NCBI GenBank assembly: GCA_021604865.1
Contig: BQJU01000014.1
Span: forward strand, 1-64,000
Length of the DNA: 64,000 nt
Direction of reading: 5' to 3'
From: Saprospiraceae bacterium
GTDB taxonomy: Bacteria; Bacteroidota; Bacteroidia; Chitinophagales; Saprospiraceae
Numbering within the stretch: position 1 is the stretch's first letter; the number at the start of each line of letters is the position of its first letter. The notes under the pieces were generated by a model. The model was not told the DNA's origin and ran no database searches. It saw nothing but the letters and a program-made list of their open reading frames with translations. The position numbers were made by a program, and so were the translations under genes. Below are positions 36,082-44,216 of the stretch, piece by piece.

Positions 36082-37266
36082 ATGTCTTTAAAACCACAAC
36101 AGTACACCTTAATCGAAAAACAACCCCAGATAGACTCATTTTACCGCGAAAATAAGGATATAAATTGGTTGTGTTTTGATACAGAGTTTGTAGGAGAAAA
36201 ACGATTTTATACGAAGGTTTGTTTGATTCAGGTCGCAACAATTCACGGAAATTATTTAATAGATCCCCTAGCGGTCACTGACCTCTCCGTATTTTTGGAT
36301 ATGGTAGTTGATCCCAATATTTTAAAGATCACTCACGCTGGTGATAATGACTATCGGTTGCTAAATATCGACTACGGAATTGTTCCCAAAAACGTCTTTG
36401 ACACCCAGGTAGCTGCTGGCTTAGTTGGTTACCGTTATCCCGTGGCTTTCCGCAAGTTGGTAGAAGGCGAATTGAATATTAGGCTGGACAAAGGCTATGC
36501 AGTAACGGATTGGGAAATGCGCCCTTTTCAGGCTAAACAACTGCGTTATGCCTTAAATGATGTTATTCCATTGGCTCAGCTTAAACTCAACCTGGAAGAA
36601 AAACTCAAAGAACGTAATCGGTTGCACTGGGCCAGACAAGAATTTGCGTTATTGGAAGAAGCCTCCTTTTATGAGAAAAACCCACATCAGGAAGCCCTTA
36701 ACAGTAATCTGATGCGGTCACTTAACCGTAAGGAACGCATCTTTCTGATTCGCCTGTTTGAATGGCGCCGGGAAATGGCTGAAAAAAGGGATCATTCTAA
36801 AGAAATGGTGCTGCAAGGGAAATATATCAGCCATATTGTGCGGGGGGTCACTTCGGGAAGAGATGCCCTGAAGCAAAATCGCAGGGTGCCGGATAAAATA
36901 AATACCCAATACGGTGAGATTTTTCAGGACTTATGGCTGAAAGAACCAACTGAAGAGGAAATTGCACTACTTGATTTGATTCCCAGGGAAGGCTTCGAAA
37001 CCCCTCAGGAAGAAGTGATCATTGATATGGTTTATCTTTTAATCAAATATAAGTGCATGGAGAATGAGGTTTCTCCTAGCATGGTTTTGCCGCGCAACAT
37101 GCTGAAGAAGTTAAGAGAAGACCCTACTTTGATTAACGACCTGAATAAAATGCCTTGGAAAAGAGAGTTTCTCGGAGATACCATATTTTCCTGGATGGAA
37201 AACCTCGACAATTTGAAAATGGAAATCAATGGTGGTAATATCGAGCTAAGAATTGATCATGGATAA
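36082..37266 (+). CDS. rnd: Ribonuclease D-like 3'-5' exonuclease
   Basis: A 394-residue DEDDy exoribonuclease. ExoI has Asp and Glu in CFDTEF (near residue 30), ExoII has THAGDNDYRLL, and ExoIII has QLRYALNDVIPL with the catalytic Tyr and Asp. KVCLIQVATIHGNYLIDPL is typical of RNase D, which trims 3' ends of tRNA precursors. An HRDC-type helical region follows (MRSLNRKERIFLIRLFEWRR and PRNMLKKLR). Length fits the E. coli enzyme (375). Its end overlaps the ABC ATPase gene by eight bases, so translation may be coupled although the functions look unrelated. Confidence 0.9.
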   Translation: MSLKPQQYTLIEKQPQIDSFYRENKDINWLCFDTEFVGEKRFYTKVCLIQVATIHGNYLIDPLAVTDLSVFLDMVVDPNILKITHAGDNDYRLLNIDYGIVPKNVFDTQVAAGLVGYRYPVAFRKLVEGELNIRLDKGYAVTDWEMRPFQAKQLRYALNDVIPLAQLKLNLEEKLKERNRLHWARQEFALLEEASFYEKNPHQEALNSNLMRSLNRKERIFLIRLFEWRREMAEKRDHSKEMVLQGKYISHIVRGVTSGRDALKQNRRVPDKINTQYGEIFQDLWLKEPTEEEIALLDLIPREGFETPQEEVIIDMVYLLIKYKCMENEVSPSMVLPRNMLKKLREDPTLINDLNKMPWKREFLGDTIFSWMENLDNLKMEINGGNIELRIDHG

Positions 37267-39007
37267 GCTTCTGGAAGTTAGCGGATTAAAAACCTGGTTT
37301 CATACTGATCAAGACATTGTCAAGGCAGTTGATGATATCAGTTTTGATCTTTTCAGGGGAGAGACCTTGGGAATAGTAGGGGAGTCAGGATCGGGTAAGT
37401 CAGTTACGGCCCTTTCTATTATGGGATTGATCACCCAACCACCTGGTGAAATAATGGGGGGAGCGATTAAGCTTCGTACTGGAGAAGATGAATATTTGGA
37501 TTTAATTCCACTTTCCGCCAAAAAAATGGTAGCCCTACGTGGTAATCGCCTAGGCATGGTTTTTCAGGAACCTATGAGTTCGCTCAATCCTGTCTTTCGC
37601 TGTGGCCACCAGGTTCAAGAGGCCATTTTAATACATCGTCCCCAGGAAAAATCTTCCGCTAAAAAATTGGTGCTTGAATTATTTGACAAGGTGCATTTAC
37701 CAGACCCTGAACGCATTTATCGGGCGTACCCTCACCAACTTTCAGGTGGGCAAAAACAACGGGTTATGATCGCTATGGCTTTGTCTTGTCAGCCAGATAT
37801 TTTGATTGCAGATGAGCCTACAACAGCCCTTGATGTAACGGTTCAGAAGACGATATTGAACCTGATGTCTGACTTGAAAAAACAATTCTCAGGGTCGATC
37901 ATTTTCATTACTCATGATTTAGGGGTTATTGCTGAAATTGCAGACCGGGTTTTAGTGATGCACAAAGGAAAAATTGTCGAACAGGGTAGTGTAGAGGATA
38001 TTTTTTTAAGGCCTCAACATTCTTATACAAAGGGATTACTGGCCTGTCGCCCACCATTGGATTTTAGATTGAAAAGATTACCAGTAGTGAGTGATTTTTT
38101 GAATAGAGACCAGTCAGATGAAAATATCGAAGATGTAGCACAAAAACAGCTAAGCCTAAAAATAAGCTCGGAAGAACATGAAAAAAGGCTTCAAACACTA
38201 GCAAGTAATCCACTATTATTAAAGGTTACTGACCTTAGTGTATGGTTCCCAGGAAAAAAGGACTTCTGGGGCAATATACAAAGTCACATTAAAGCCGTTG
38301 ATGAGGTCAGTTTCGAATTGCGTAAAGGAGAGACACTAGGCCTGGTGGGCGAATCGGGTTGTGGCAAAACAACATTGGGGCGAGCAATCCTCAGACTTCA
38401 AGCTGCTCGTTCAGGTAGGGTAGAATACGAAGGCCAGAATATCCTGGAGTTGAGCAATAAGGAAATGAAGGCGCTCCGAAAAGAAATGCAAATCATTTTC
38501 CAGGATCCTTTTGCGGCATTAAATCCACGGCTAATGATTGGAAATGCATTGATGGAACCCATTGCTATCCATCATCCTGGTGAAAATTCAAAACGATGCA
38601 AAGAAAAAGCAATTGAATTGTTAGAAACGGTTGGTTTGGAAACGGATCATTTTTATCGATACCCACATCAGTTTTCCGGAGGACAGAGACAACGAATCTG
38701 TATCGCCCGTGCACTAGCTGTAAATCCCCGCTTTATTGTTTGCGACGAATCAGTTTCTGCACTTGATGTTTCAGTTCAAGCTCAGATCCTTAATCTATTG
38801 ATGGATTTGCGCGAAAATCATCAATTAACTTATATCTTTATTTCACACGATTTATCGGTAGTGAAGTTGATGAGTGACCGGATTTTGGTAATGGATCAAG
38901 GAAAAATTGTTGAATCCGGTCCGGCAGATGATATCTATAAAAACCCTAAAGATCCGTACACTAAAAAATTGATCGCCGCTATTCCGAAAAACATTTTTGA
39001 AAAATAA
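37259..39007 (+). CDS. Double ABC ATPase of the oligopeptide/nickel type (DppD-DppF fusion)
   Basis: A 582-residue protein with two complete ATP-binding cassettes. Cassette 1: Walker [10 protein letters not shown]-loop [10 protein letters not shown], signature LSGGQKQR, Walker [13 protein letters not shown]. Cassette 2: Walker [10 protein letters not shown]-loop [11 protein letters not shown], signature FSGGQRQR, Walker [13 protein letters not shown]. This is the layout of YejF and GsiA, which power dipeptide, microcin or glutathione uptake. No permease or binding-protein genes lie in the window, so the partners must be elsewhere. ATG 37259 ([14 protein letters not shown]) is preferred to an upstream TTG. 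It overlaps rnd by eight bases. Confidence 0.92.
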   Translation: MDKLLEVSGLKTWFHTDQDIVKAVDDISFDLFRGETLGIVGESGSGKSVTALSIMGLITQPPGEIMGGAIKLRTGEDEYLDLIPLSAKKMVALRGNRLGMVFQEPMSSLNPVFRCGHQVQEAILIHRPQEKSSAKKLVLELFDKVHLPDPERIYRAYPHQLSGGQKQRVMIAMALSCQPDILIADEPTTALDVTVQKTILNLMSDLKKQFSGSIIFITHDLGVIAEIADRVLVMHKGKIVEQGSVEDIFLRPQHSYTKGLLACRPPLDFRLKRLPVVSDFLNRDQSDENIEDVAQKQLSLKISSEEHEKRLQTLASNPLLLKVTDLSVWFPGKKDFWGNIQSHIKAVDEVSFELRKGETLGLVGESGCGKTTLGRAILRLQAARSGRVEYEGQNILELSNKEMKALRKEMQIIFQDPFAALNPRLMIGNALMEPIAIHHPGENSKRCKEKAIELLETVGLETDHFYRYPHQFSGGQRQRICIARALAVNPRFIVCDESVSALDVSVQAQILNLLMDLRENHQLTYIFISHDLSVVKLMSDRILVMDQGKIVESGPADDIYKNPKDPYTKKLIAAIPKNIFEK

Positions 39008-39164
39008 ACGAATTCTTGCAAAATAAATGCAGGCTTTTGCAACCTTTTAATTTTTTCAGGCGTCTTTTATAAAGAAGTTATTAAGAATCACCAGACTTTT
39101 TCGAATTTAATAGATGAAAAACAGGTCCTAGTCGAATAGATGACCAACTTTGGTATAAATCTGT

Positions 39165-39172
39165 TAACTTTG
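39165..39172 (+). promoter_or_regulatory. Probable -7 element TAACTTTG
   Basis: TAACTTTG matches TAnnTTTG 24 bases before the ATG of the small membrane-protein gene. A nearby TTG (39150-39152) is too close for an ideal upstream element. Confidence 0.35.
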
Positions 39173-39196
39173 AAGAGCTTATTTAATTCCAGCACC

Positions 39197-39427
39197 ATGA
39201 AAAGCCTTAATGTCCGTAAGTTGCTATTTTTTTTGTTAGTTTCTGCCAGTTTATGTTCCTACATTTATATGAATATAACGGAATTGGAACAGGGAACTGT
39301 ACTGAACGAAAAGGAGGAATCCTCTTATTTTGAGGAAGAGGTGAAACAAGATGCCATTCTCCCAGATGTTAGAATTCTACAGAAAGTAATTGAAACAGGA
39401 AGAAGAATTTTACCTTCTTCAAGGTAA
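39197..39427 (+). CDS. Small single-span membrane protein of unknown function
   Basis: A 76-residue frame from ATG 39197: a basic N terminus (MKSLNVRK), one hydrophobic span (residues 9-24, LLFFLLVSASLCSYIY), then an acidic tail with NEKEESSYFEEEVKQD and a basic end (ETGRRILPSSR). It could be a membrane anchor or an uncleaved-signal peptide with the tail outside. A TAnnTTTG element precedes it, which supports expression. The end overlaps the end of the convergent MBL-fold gene by nine bases. I do not recognise a family. A longer in-frame start is possible but would put the span in the middle. Confidence 0.5.
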   Translation: MKSLNVRKLLFFLLVSASLCSYIYMNITELEQGTVLNEKEESSYFEEEVKQDAILPDVRILQKVIETGRRILPSSR

Positions 39428-40303
39428 TCTTTTTTTCCAGTAGCGTAGCAACCCAGCTACACTCATCCAAGAGGGATTAGCCGCTTCGTATTGCGCTAGT
39501 CCCTCTTGTGTTAAACCAGCATCCAATAGTGATTGTTTTACATGATTTTGAAAATCGGGGATAATATCATTCATCTCTCTTCCCGCTTTAAAGTGGGGCA
39601 ATATCCAGTTGGCCCAATCATTAAGTACCCTTTCCAAAGCATTCAGATGTGTCTTCCAATCTTTGATTTCACCAAAATGAGTGAGATAAATACTACTGAG
39701 TTCCAGATTGCGCATTAGTTCAATTGATTGTTTCCAATCTTCCAAATTAATATCAGGTGGAGGGCAGGGAGGGACCACTGGTCCTCCGTTAACTTTAACA
39801 CCGGCTACATCGCCGCAAAAAAGCTTGTCATTCAATTGCCAGGCAATATGGTGAACAGCATGTCCCGGGGTATGCCAGGCAGTAAATTGATTTTGTCCTA
39901 TCGTGATCACTTCGCCATTCTCAACTTTTTGGGGCTGTTGCTCTGGAATGGGTTTCATTTGCCCCCAGAGGCTATGCATTTGATCCTTATAAATTCGGGC
40001 TGCTGATTCCATTAACCGCTCTGGAGCATTTAAATGTCCATATCCCAAAGGATGTACATAAACGACAGCACCATTTTCAGCAAATGCCCAGGAGGAACCT
40101 GCATGGTCAAGGTGAATGTGGGTTAGCAGGACATGTTGGATCTCCTCAATACGGTATCCGAGTTTTTCGATGCCCTTTTTTAATTGTGGGAAGGTGGAAT
40201 GGGGCCCGGTTTCTACTAAAATTGGCCCTTCGGAAGATTCAACAATAAAAGCAGCAATGGTTTTTGGGATCTGCTGAAAATGGAGATCGATGGTATGTAT
40301 CAT
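39419..40303 (-). CDS. Metallo-beta-lactamase-fold hydrolase
   Basis: A 294-residue MBL-superfamily enzyme with the metal motif THIHLDHAG (HxHxDH), a downstream WHTPGHAVHH histidine, the LFCGDVAG aspartate and the final LTHFGE histidine. The set supports a dinuclear metal site. The overall pattern is that of generic glyoxalase-II or lactonase-like hydrolases of thioesters, lactones or phosphoesters; the substrate cannot be named. No signal peptide, so cytoplasmic. It starts 70 bases after the fmt stop on the same strand. Overlaps the tail of the small membrane-protein gene. Confidence 0.85.
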   Translation of the reverse strand: MIHTIDLHFQQIPKTIAAFIVESSEGPILVETGPHSTFPQLKKGIEKLGYRIEEIQHVLLTHIHLDHAGSSWAFAENGAVVYVHPLGYGHLNAPERLMESAARIYKDQMHSLWGQMKPIPEQQPQKVENGEVITIGQNQFTAWHTPGHAVHHIAWQLNDKLFCGDVAGVKVNGGPVVPPCPPPDINLEDWKQSIELMRNLELSSIYLTHFGEIKDWKTHLNALERVLNDWANWILPHFKAGREMNDIIPDFQNHVKQSLLDAGLTQEGLAQYEAANPSWMSVAGLLRYWKKRLP

Positions 40304-40373
40304 ATTTTAGGACTTACTATTTTGTAGTATATTTTTACTCAGTTAAAATTTTCTTTCTTTTAAGGTTAAAAAA

Positions 40374-41291
40374 CTAACCAAAACTATAACCATTTAGAAA
40401 ATCCACGGTACGCATTCTTTTTCTTCCTTGAAGCTGCAATTCCAATACTTCAAGGAATCCGTCGCGGGCGGCAAATTTTATGCTTTTCCGGTTGTCGGAA
40501 ACAATTTCTCCGGGAGGTAATTGGTGTTTTTCTGGCATCATGGTGGTGCGTAAAATTTTGAGTTCTTTTCCATCAAGGTGAGTCCAGGCGGCAGGGTAGG
40601 GGCTTAACCCACGGATAAAGTCATGTACGTTTTGAGTGGGCTGATCAAAATTGATTTCACAAGTTTCGTGAAAAATCTTTGGGGCTTTAGTAGCCAGTTC
40701 ATCATTTTGTTTTTTTACATTGAAATCACCAGTTTCAACGGCCTGTACCGTTTTTAAAACAGTGCTGGCCCCCAATTCCATCATTCGGTCGTGCACATCA
40801 CCGGCAGTTTCATTTTCTCCGATGTTCAGTTTTTCCTGAAAGATAATGGCGCCAGTATCTATTTCATGTTTTAGGAAAAAGGTCGTTACTCCTGTTTCTT
40901 TTTCACCCTTAATAATGGCCCAATTAATGGGTGCTGCTCCCCTGTATTTAGGTAGTAAAGAACCATGCAGATTGAAGGTACCCAATTCCGGCATTGCCCA
41001 TACCACTTCTGGTAACATACGAAAGGCAACAATGACTTGTAAATTGGCCCCGAGTGCTTTTAGTTGTTCCAGAAATTCCGGATCTTTAAGTTTGAGCGGT
41101 TGCAGAATCGGTAGCCCTTTGGTTTTAGCAAATTGTTTTACTGCCGATTCCAGCAATTGTTTTTTGCCACGTCCTCCAAGTTTATCAGCGGTTGTAACCA
41201 CTCCAACGACTTCGTAACCGTGATCTAATAAAATCTTTAAGGAAGGCACTGCGAATTCCGGAGTGCCCATAAAAACTATTTTTAAGGACAT
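40374..41291 (-). CDS. fmt: Methionyl-tRNA formyltransferase
   Basis: A 305-residue enzyme that formylates initiator Met-tRNA using 10-formyl-tetrahydrofolate. N-terminal IVFMGTPEFAVPSL is the canonical start. The formyl-transfer site NLHGSLLPKYRGAAPINWAI, of which N107 and H109 are catalytic, is followed by the IDTGAI aspartate. The C-terminal OB-like tRNA-binding domain begins near residue 210 (DFIRGLSPYPAAWT). Length agrees with the family. No def (deformylase) gene is adjacent. A start at ATG 41291 matches the conserved N terminus. Confidence 0.96.
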   Translation of the reverse strand: MSLKIVFMGTPEFAVPSLKILLDHGYEVVGVVTTADKLGGRGKKQLLESAVKQFAKTKGLPILQPLKLKDPEFLEQLKALGANLQVIVAFRMLPEVVWAMPELGTFNLHGSLLPKYRGAAPINWAIIKGEKETGVTTFFLKHEIDTGAIIFQEKLNIGENETAGDVHDRMMELGASTVLKTVQAVETGDFNVKKQNDELATKAPKIFHETCEINFDQPTQNVHDFIRGLSPYPAAWTHLDGKELKILRTTMMPEKHQLPPGEIVSDNRKSIKFAARDGFLEVLELQLQGRKRMRTVDFLNGYSFG

Positions 41292-41440
41292 GTGATTTAA
41301 TTTTTACAATACTAATTTCATAATATGAAGTGGTTATCCGAAGTTTGCAGGGAAAATCTGATACCAGACTTTCGTGAAAGTATGTTTGGAGGTCGGATAT
41401 TGACCGAAAAGTAACCGAAAAAATGGTAAACGTGGAAATT

Positions 41441-41962
41441 ATGAGAGTATTAATTATTGTGGTCGTTTTTATTTTTTCAGCGGGAGAGCCTCTCTTGGCG
41501 CAGTCTCGGTATCCAAATTCCCAAGATACGATTCCTGCAAATAGTTGGGAAGTAGATGATTTTGGGGAATCTCTGGAACAACTACAGAAAAAAATCATTA
41601 TAGTTTCTCAGGATGAGGTTCAGCCTGAAGCGTATGATGCCCCTATTGAAGCCCGGATTATCACTGAAAAAAAATTGGAAGTGATCAATGAAAATGCGAT
41701 CTTGAGGCCGTTACCCAAGGACTATACCGGATTTAAAGTTCAGATTGCTAAATCAATCGAAGAGCCATTGGCTGAAGATGACGAAATCTTTTTTCGGCAT
41801 GGCAATATTATGGTAGATAAAACCGGTGATGGAACTTTTACTTATTTAATTGGCAATTTTTCAAGTGAGGAGCAAGCCCAGGAATTTCTCGATCGTTTTC
41901 TTTTGAGCCGATACTCTGAAGCCAGGGTGATAAAGTATGAGTCAGGCCGCCGCTTGTATTGA
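41441..41962 (+). CDS. Exported SPOR-like domain protein
   Basis: A 173-residue protein with a probable signal peptide (MRVLIIVVVFIFSAGEPLLAQ). The C-terminal half resembles a SPOR domain: GFKVQIAKS followed by TFTYLIGNFSSEEQAQEF and SRYSEARVIKYESGRRL. SPOR domains bind septal, denuded peptidoglycan, so a cell-division or envelope role is possible. The middle contains an acidic, low-complexity linker. ATG 41423 would add six residues (MVNVEI) before the signal; 41441 gives a more normal n-region, but either is possible. Only one SPOR-like repeat is visible and it is divergent. Confidence 0.6.
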   Translation: MRVLIIVVVFIFSAGEPLLAQSRYPNSQDTIPANSWEVDDFGESLEQLQKKIIIVSQDEVQPEAYDAPIEARIITEKKLEVINENAILRPLPKDYTGFKVQIAKSIEEPLAEDDEIFFRHGNIMVDKTGDGTFTYLIGNFSSEEQAQEFLDRFLLSRYSEARVIKYESGRRLY

Positions 41963-42012
41963 GCTAAGATAACACCTCCGATCCTACGCTAAGTTTTGCC
42001 ACAAAATGCAAC

Positions 42013-42843
42013 ATGAAGAACGAAGAATTCAACTGGAAAACCACTGATGGGCTAAATATTTATGCCAAAGAATGGAAAGCGTCCACCCCCATTGCCGTTA
42101 TCGGGTTAGTGCATGGATTGGGAGAACACATCAATCGCTACAATCATTTGGCATCGTATTTTACAAAAAAAAACTACACGGTTATCGGTTATGACCAGCG
42201 TGGCCATGGCCAATCGGAAGGAAAACGTGGCCACACGCCTGATATCGACAGTTTGTTGGATGGCATTTCCCAATTGCTGGTAGAAGTTGAACTCAGACAT
42301 CCTGATCTTCCCGTCTTTCTTTATGGCCATAGTATGGGTGGAGGAATCGTGTTGAACTATGTATTGCGTAGGCATCCTACCATCGCTGGTGCTATCGTTA
42401 CTGCCCCTTGGATTGAATTGGCCTTTCAACCTTCTTCAAGTTTGGTTATCCTGGGCAAAATCATGCGTTTTCTGCACCCCAAATTTTCGCAGCCCAACGA
42501 TCTGGACACTGGTCATTTATCCCATGATCCAAATGTTGAAAAGGATTATTTGGCCGACCCTTTGGTGCACAACAAGGTATCTTCAGCCCTGGGCATCGGT
42601 ATGCTTGAGGCGGGCAAGTGGTTGTTGGCATTCAAAGGAAAAGTAAATATCCCACTTCTGATTATGCACGGAACGGATGATCAAATAACCTCCGCTCAAG
42701 CAAGCGAACGCTTTGCCGCACAGCTTAGTGGTGATGTTACGTTTAAAAGTTGGGAAGGGCTCTACCACGAAATCCACAATGAGATTCAGCAGGACCAGAT
42801 ATTCAGCTTTGCTAACAAGTGGATGTCAGCATATCTGCCTTAA
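42013..42843 (+). CDS. Alpha/beta hydrolase, monoglyceride-lipase-like
   Basis: A 276-residue serine hydrolase. The oxyanion start LVHGLGEHINRY, the YDQRGHGQSEGKRGH segment typical of monoacylglycerol lipases, the nucleophile Ser107 in GHSMGG, the Asp223 in HGTDDQIT and His252 in LYHEIHNE complete a catalytic triad. No signal peptide, so cytoplasmic or membrane-peripheral. The closest class is hydrolase 4 / lysophospholipase-type (MGL), acting on monoacylglycerols or lysophospholipids. It stands alone between a SPOR-like gene and a glycosyltransferase gene that runs the other way. Confidence 0.9.
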   Translation: MKNEEFNWKTTDGLNIYAKEWKASTPIAVIGLVHGLGEHINRYNHLASYFTKKNYTVIGYDQRGHGQSEGKRGHTPDIDSLLDGISQLLVEVELRHPDLPVFLYGHSMGGGIVLNYVLRRHPTIAGAIVTAPWIELAFQPSSSLVILGKIMRFLHPKFSQPNDLDTGHLSHDPNVEKDYLADPLVHNKVSSALGIGMLEAGKWLLAFKGKVNIPLLIMHGTDDQITSAQASERFAAQLSGDVTFKSWEGLYHEIHNEIQQDQIFSFANKWMSAYLP

Positions 42844-42920
42844 AGTTTGCTCAAAACTTATTCTTTGCTGAGTGCTTGTTTGGAGGTCAAACTTAGGACT
42901 ACAAAACATGCACTGAGCCT

Positions 42921-43871
42921 TTAGAACCTTTTGATGGACTCAATGATATACAAGGGTCGATGTTTTATCTCATTATAGATGTTGGATAGGTAAATCGACA
43001 TAATGTATAGGTTTAGACAGGTAATGGCAAAAAATACCGAGATCAGGATCACCAGAAAAGTCCATCCTGACCAGGGATCTCCATGGTTGCCAAATACATC
43101 AATACCGGTGAATTTCACTTTTAAGGCGTTAAAAATAACGCCCAGCAGAAATAGAAAAGAAAAAATAAAAATCCACAACAACAAAGACCGCAAAAAGGTA
43201 GTAAAAGAGGTAATGGCTACCAGGGAAGTTTTAAAACGATCCGAAAAATTATCTTCGATGGGTGGCAGAGGGATGTCAACTTCGAGGTAACTGGTTTGAT
43301 ATCCTACCATGGAGTAAATGGCCTTCATGTACCGAAGATTTTCCCGAAGTCGCAGCAATGAATTAAGGGCTCTTCTGGAAATGATTCTTGTATTGTGCGC
43401 ATTTTCATCAATCTCCAGGTTCGAATAATGACGGATGATGTAATAAAAGATACTATAAAAAGGCCTGTATCTGATGCTTACATTACGTTCTTTTGACCGA
43501 AGGTAAACGATGTCAAAGTGGGCTCTACTTTTTTCAAAAAGCTGTAAAATGTATTCTGGATGTTCATATAGTTCGACATCAAACAAAAGGGTATAGTCAC
43601 CATTGGAACGATCCAGCCCCGCGACAGTCGCATGGTTCTTATCGGTGCGGCTGGAAAGATTTAGCAAAAAAATGTGGTGTTTTAGGTCTGAATCCAAAGG
43701 TTCGATAAGAGACGCAATAGGACTGGTGACTCCATTGTTGACGAGAATGATCTCAAAATCGCTGAAATGCTCTTTTAATATGGGATGAATGGCCAGCAGT
43801 AAGTCAGGCAATTTCCTGGCTTCCCAGGGTGTATGAATTACACTGACAAAGGAAAGAAAGCTATTGTACAT
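42921..43871 (-). CDS. Family 2 glycosyltransferase with C-terminal membrane spans
   Basis: A 316-residue GT-A glycosyltransferase. It has an N-terminal nucleotide-sugar-binding part (FEIILVNNGV) and the nucleotide/metal site in DYTLLFDVELYEHPEYIL, where the normal DxD is D-x-E. The body is of the dolichol-phosphate-mannose-synthase-like type. Two hydrophobic spans at about residues 230-252 and 270-300 anchor it in the membrane, as in polyprenyl-phosphate glycosyltransferases. The donor and acceptor are unknown. No other glycan genes neighbour it. Confidence 0.75.
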   Translation of the reverse strand: MYNSFLSFVSVIHTPWEARKLPDLLLAIHPILKEHFSDFEIILVNNGVTSPIASLIEPLDSDLKHHIFLLNLSSRTDKNHATVAGLDRSNGDYTLLFDVELYEHPEYILQLFEKSRAHFDIVYLRSKERNVSIRYRPFYSIFYYIIRHYSNLEIDENAHNTRIISRRALNSLLRLRENLRYMKAIYSMVGYQTSYLEVDIPLPPIEDNFSDRFKTSLVAITSFTTFLRSLLLWIFIFSFLFLLGVIFNALKVKFTGIDVFGNHGDPWSGWTFLVILISVFFAITCLNLYIMSIYLSNIYNEIKHRPLYIIESIKRF

Positions 43872-44216
43872 GTTGCAATCTTGAGTTGGGGCGAATTTAG
43901 TTAATTGGAATTAGACCAGCAAGCAAAATAGCTTTGCTTGTACAGAGAAAGGGATCAAAAGCTCGCACAAACATAATCGCAAAGTCTGTTTTAAAACAAA
44001 AAATGAACGAGAATTCCTTAAAAAGCAGGTAAACTAGCCACAATTAATAAAAAAAAACGTTATAAATATTGAAAATCGAGTATAACAGCTTATTTTTCAG
44101 CTTGATATTAACAGAAATATTGTCAATTTGAGCGTTAGCGGTTTTCCACAGAAGGAAAATCCCGATGAAAAACACCAACCCATGACCATCTTACAACTAA
44201 TGATACAGTAGGAATT
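43872..44216. other. 345-base intergenic region without an evident gene
   Basis: Divergent region between the glycosyltransferase and ABC-exporter genes. It is AT-rich and holds only very short frames (nine codons or fewer), so no leader-peptide substrate for the exporter is encoded here. A small perfect inverted repeat, CAAGCAAA...TTTGCTTG (43919-43940, loop of five bases), has no T-run. I found no match to TAnnTTTG. Confidence 0.5.

Noticed and set aside
43919-43940. CAAGCAAA/TTTGCTTG inverted repeat
   Set aside because: A perfect stem of eight, but there is no T-run and no known operator match; chance cannot be excluded in AT-rich DNA.
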